From the NCBI GenBank assembly GCA_002840115.1, contig PGZG01000102.1, positions 1 through 6,626 on the forward strand: 6,626 nt of DNA. Reading direction: 5' to 3'. Of the stretch, positions 5,061 to 6,626 are shown one piece after another (position 1 is the stretch's first letter; the number at the start of each line of letters is the position of its first letter). The notes beneath the pieces are model-generated. The model saw nothing but the letters and a program-made list of their open reading frames with translations, did no database searches and was not told the DNA's origin. Origin of the DNA: Gammaproteobacteria bacterium HGW-Gammaproteobacteria-14 (GTDB lineage Bacteria; Pseudomonadota; Gammaproteobacteria; Pseudomonadales; Alcanivoracaceae). Made by a program: the position numbers and the translations under genes.

Positions 5061-5936
5061 ATGCCCGCCGCAGAACAGTCCTTATTCCAAAGCCTGATTC
5101 GTCGCCCAGCCATCGCATGGCCCACCGTAGTGCTATTCGCGGCAGCCGGTCTGATCTATATCAGTGCAACGCTGGCCGCCATACAGGGATTGATCCCCTC
5201 CGGTGTTGCCATTGCCCTCAACGCGATCGCCGCCTTCTGGTTCTTTACCGTTTTCCATGAGGCTTCCCATAACGCGCTGAGCGAACACAAGGCTCTGAAC
5301 GACTGGCTCGGGCGTATCAGCATTCTGCCCTTTTCTCCGGCGCCAATTTTTCGCGCATTCCGTTTTATTCATATGCAACATCATCGCTTCGCCAATCAAG
5401 GCCGAGACAAGGATCCGGATGGCTGGTGCGGTGGCGGTAATGCCTGGACCCTGCCCCTGCGCTGGGCAACACTGGATTTGAATTACTATGTTTTCTACCT
5501 GCCCAAATTGAAAGACCGGCCCAGGGATGAACGCAATGAAACCCTGCTCGCTATCGCTTTTGGAGTACTGCTGGTGGCACTGGTGGTGATGTCCGGCTAC
5601 GCCATGGAGGCACTGCTCTACTGGTTTATCCCCGGCCGCATCGCCATCGTTATGCTGGCCCTTGCATTCGATTTTCTACCCCATCACCCGCATCAGGTGA
5701 GCGAACAGGAAGACCCCTATCGAGCCACCAGCAATCGTGTAGGCATGGAATGGCTACTCACTCCGGTATTGCTGTATCAGAACTATCACCTGGTTCACCA
5801 CTTGTATCCCCGTGCCCCCTTCTACCGTTATCTGAAGATCTGGAAGGCGAAAGAAGCGGAGCATCTGGCTCACAATCCTTACCTGATTGACCTTATCGGC
5901 CGCCAAAAAAAGCCGCCTGATCAGGCGGCTTTTTAA
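5061..5936 (+). CDS. Membrane fatty-acid desaturase/CrtR-like hydroxylase
   Basis: This is a 291-aa integral-membrane di-iron enzyme of the fatty-acid desaturase superfamily. Its histidine clusters are HEASH (66-70), HMQHH (104-108), and HLVHH (243-247) in QNYHLVHHLYPRAPFY, plus DFLPHHPH (204-211). The last two blocks resemble cyanobacterial/plastid CrtR beta-carotene hydroxylases (FDYLPHRP and NYHLVHHLWPSIPWY) more than acyl-lipid desaturases. Hydrophobic segments lie at about 20-42, 47-65, 160-180 and 182-205, placing the His boxes on the cytoplasmic face. The product would be a desaturated or hydroxylated lipid, but no carotenoid genes are visible, so the substrate is open. ATG 5061 has GGAG eight bases upstream; a TTG at 5043 would add six residues. 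The gene is divergent from mtfA across 121 bp in which I see no convincing promoter. Its final codons form a terminator. Confidence 0.88.
   Translation: MPAAEQSLFQSLIRRPAIAWPTVVLFAAAGLIYISATLAAIQGLIPSGVAIALNAIAAFWFFTVFHEASHNALSEHKALNDWLGRISILPFSPAPIFRAFRFIHMQHHRFANQGRDKDPDGWCGGGNAWTLPLRWATLDLNYYVFYLPKLKDRPRDERNETLLAIAFGVLLVALVVMSGYAMEALLYWFIPGRIAIVMLALAFDFLPHHPHQVSEQEDPYRATSNRVGMEWLLTPVLLYQNYHLVHHLYPRAPFYRYLKIWKAKEAEHLAHNPYLIDLIGRQKKPPDQAAF
5905..5934. terminator. Bidirectional intrinsic terminator overlapping the desaturase stop
   Basis: Seven A's (5905-5911), the perfect 18-base palindrome GCCGCCTGATCAGGCGGC (5912-5929) and five T's (5930-5934) form a textbook terminator that works in both directions. 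It encodes the last residues KKPPDQAAF of the desaturase, and the TAA stop begins in the T-tract. It ends six bases before the stop codon of the converging NhaD gene, so it serves both transcripts. Confidence 0.93.
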
Positions 5937-5940
5937 CCCG

Positions 5941-6626
5941 TTAATTCACCTGACCGAAAATCAGGAAGCTGTCGGCATTCAACCAGAGATGCACCAGAAC
6001 GCTGGCGATATAGCCCAGCAAAATAACCGGCGTCCAACGCAAGTGGCCCATAAAGGTGTAATGCCCGCGCGCCTGTCCCATCAACGCCACTCCTGCCGCC
6101 GAACCAATCGACAATAGACTGCCACCAACACCCGCCGTCAAGGTAATCAGTAACCAATGGCCATGGGACATTTCCGGCTGCATGGTAAGCACCGCAAACA
6201 TTACCGGGATGTTATCAATAACTGCCGAAATCAAGCCGAGGAAAATATTGGCATTGGTGGCGCCCCAGCCGCTGTAGAGCGCCTCAGACATCAGCCCCAG
6301 ATAGCCCATATAACCCAGGCCGCCAACACACATCACCACACCATAGAAAAACAGCAGGGTATCCCACTCTGCCCGCGCTACCCGGTTAAACACATCAAAC
6401 GGCACTACGCCGCCAAGCCGCTGCAACGCCTGTTCGTCACCCCGTTGTTCCGCCAGAGTGCGTTTCTTTGCCAGCGAGCTTGGCAAGGTGCGGCGCAGGA
6501 AAAAACCAAAAAATTGCAAGTAGCCTAAACCCGTCATCATCCCCAGCACTGGCGGCAAATGCAGCAAGGAATGACAAGCAACGGCAGAAGCCACCGTTAA
6601 TAAAAACAGAACAAGAATACGGCGGG
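5941..6626 (-). CDS. nhaD: NhaD-type Na+/H+ antiporter, C-terminal part (partial)
   Basis: These are the last 227 codons of a polytopic inner-membrane antiporter that exchanges Na+ (or Li+) for H+; the N-terminal half lies beyond the right edge. The frame is open through 6626, so the GTG at 6594 is not a start. Family-typical blocks are AEWDTLLFFYGVVMCVGGLGYMGYL, the ISAVIDNIPVMFAVLTM segment (acidic residue and Asn in a membrane helix), MSHGHWLLITLTAGVGGSLL, SIGSAAGVALMGQARGHYTF, and the closing GHLRWTPVILLGY and VHLWLN. About five membrane helices are visible. NhaD is common in marine and halophilic gammaproteobacteria, where it supports alkali and salt tolerance. The gene converges on the desaturase and shares its terminator. 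Its promoter is outside the window. Confidence 0.9.
   Translation of the reverse strand, partial: RRILVLFLLTVASAVACHSLLHLPPVLGMMTGLGYLQFFGFFLRRTLPSSLAKKRTLAEQRGDEQALQRLGGVVPFDVFNRVARAEWDTLLFFYGVVMCVGGLGYMGYLGLMSEALYSGWGATNANIFLGLISAVIDNIPVMFAVLTMQPEMSHGHWLLITLTAGVGGSLLSIGSAAGVALMGQARGHYTFMGHLRWTPVILLGYIASVLVHLWLNADSFLIFGQVN

Overview
The window looks like chromosomal DNA from a gammaproteobacterium, probably a marine or hydrocarbon-associated lineage of the Alcanivorax/Marinobacter/Ketobacter kind. That is an inference from the gene set (an NhaD-type Na+/H+ antiporter, a DUF2236/MpaB oxygenase, a CrtR-like membrane desaturase and an MtfA peptidase), the moderate GC content and the compact layout. 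There are no rRNA or tRNA genes, insertion sequences, phage genes or CRISPR arrays.

Layout from left to right: (1) the 5' part of an Atm1/HMT1-type ABC exporter on the minus strand, running off the left edge, with a probable TTG start at 411. (2) A roughly 120-bp divergent intergenic region with a good sigma70-like promoter and a TGTACTACA palindrome. (3) On the plus strand, a 172-aa protein with a ribbon-helix-helix (RHH) DNA-binding segment and a C-terminal two-CxxC zinc-ribbon-like tail. (4) A 131-bp AT-rich gap packed with short tandem repeats and a second TGTACTACA palindrome. (5) An AarF/ABC1/UbiB-family kinase-like protein, 527 aa, plus strand. (6) Converging on it from the minus strand, a probable two-gene unit: an M90/MtfA zinc peptidase followed by a DUF2236/MpaB-type haem oxygenase-like protein. 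(7) A plus-strand three-histidine-box membrane desaturase/hydroxylase whose last codons form a strong bidirectional terminator. (8) The C-terminal part of an NhaD antiporter on the minus strand, running off the right edge.

The most interesting part is roughly 470-1280. A predicted RHH DNA-binding protein sits between two copies of the same promoter-proximal palindrome, and the gap in front of the next gene (the ABC1 kinase) holds four tandem GTTAATTTAA-like repeats with 12-13 bp spacing, followed by two 13-bp repeats. This looks like a self-contained regulatory module in which the RHH/zinc-ribbon protein could control itself and the ABC1 kinase. The sites are visible in the sequence; the regulatory link is inference. 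The remaining genes belong to recognisable families, though the exact substrates of the ABC1 kinase, the MpaB-like oxygenase and the desaturase cannot be read from the sequence.
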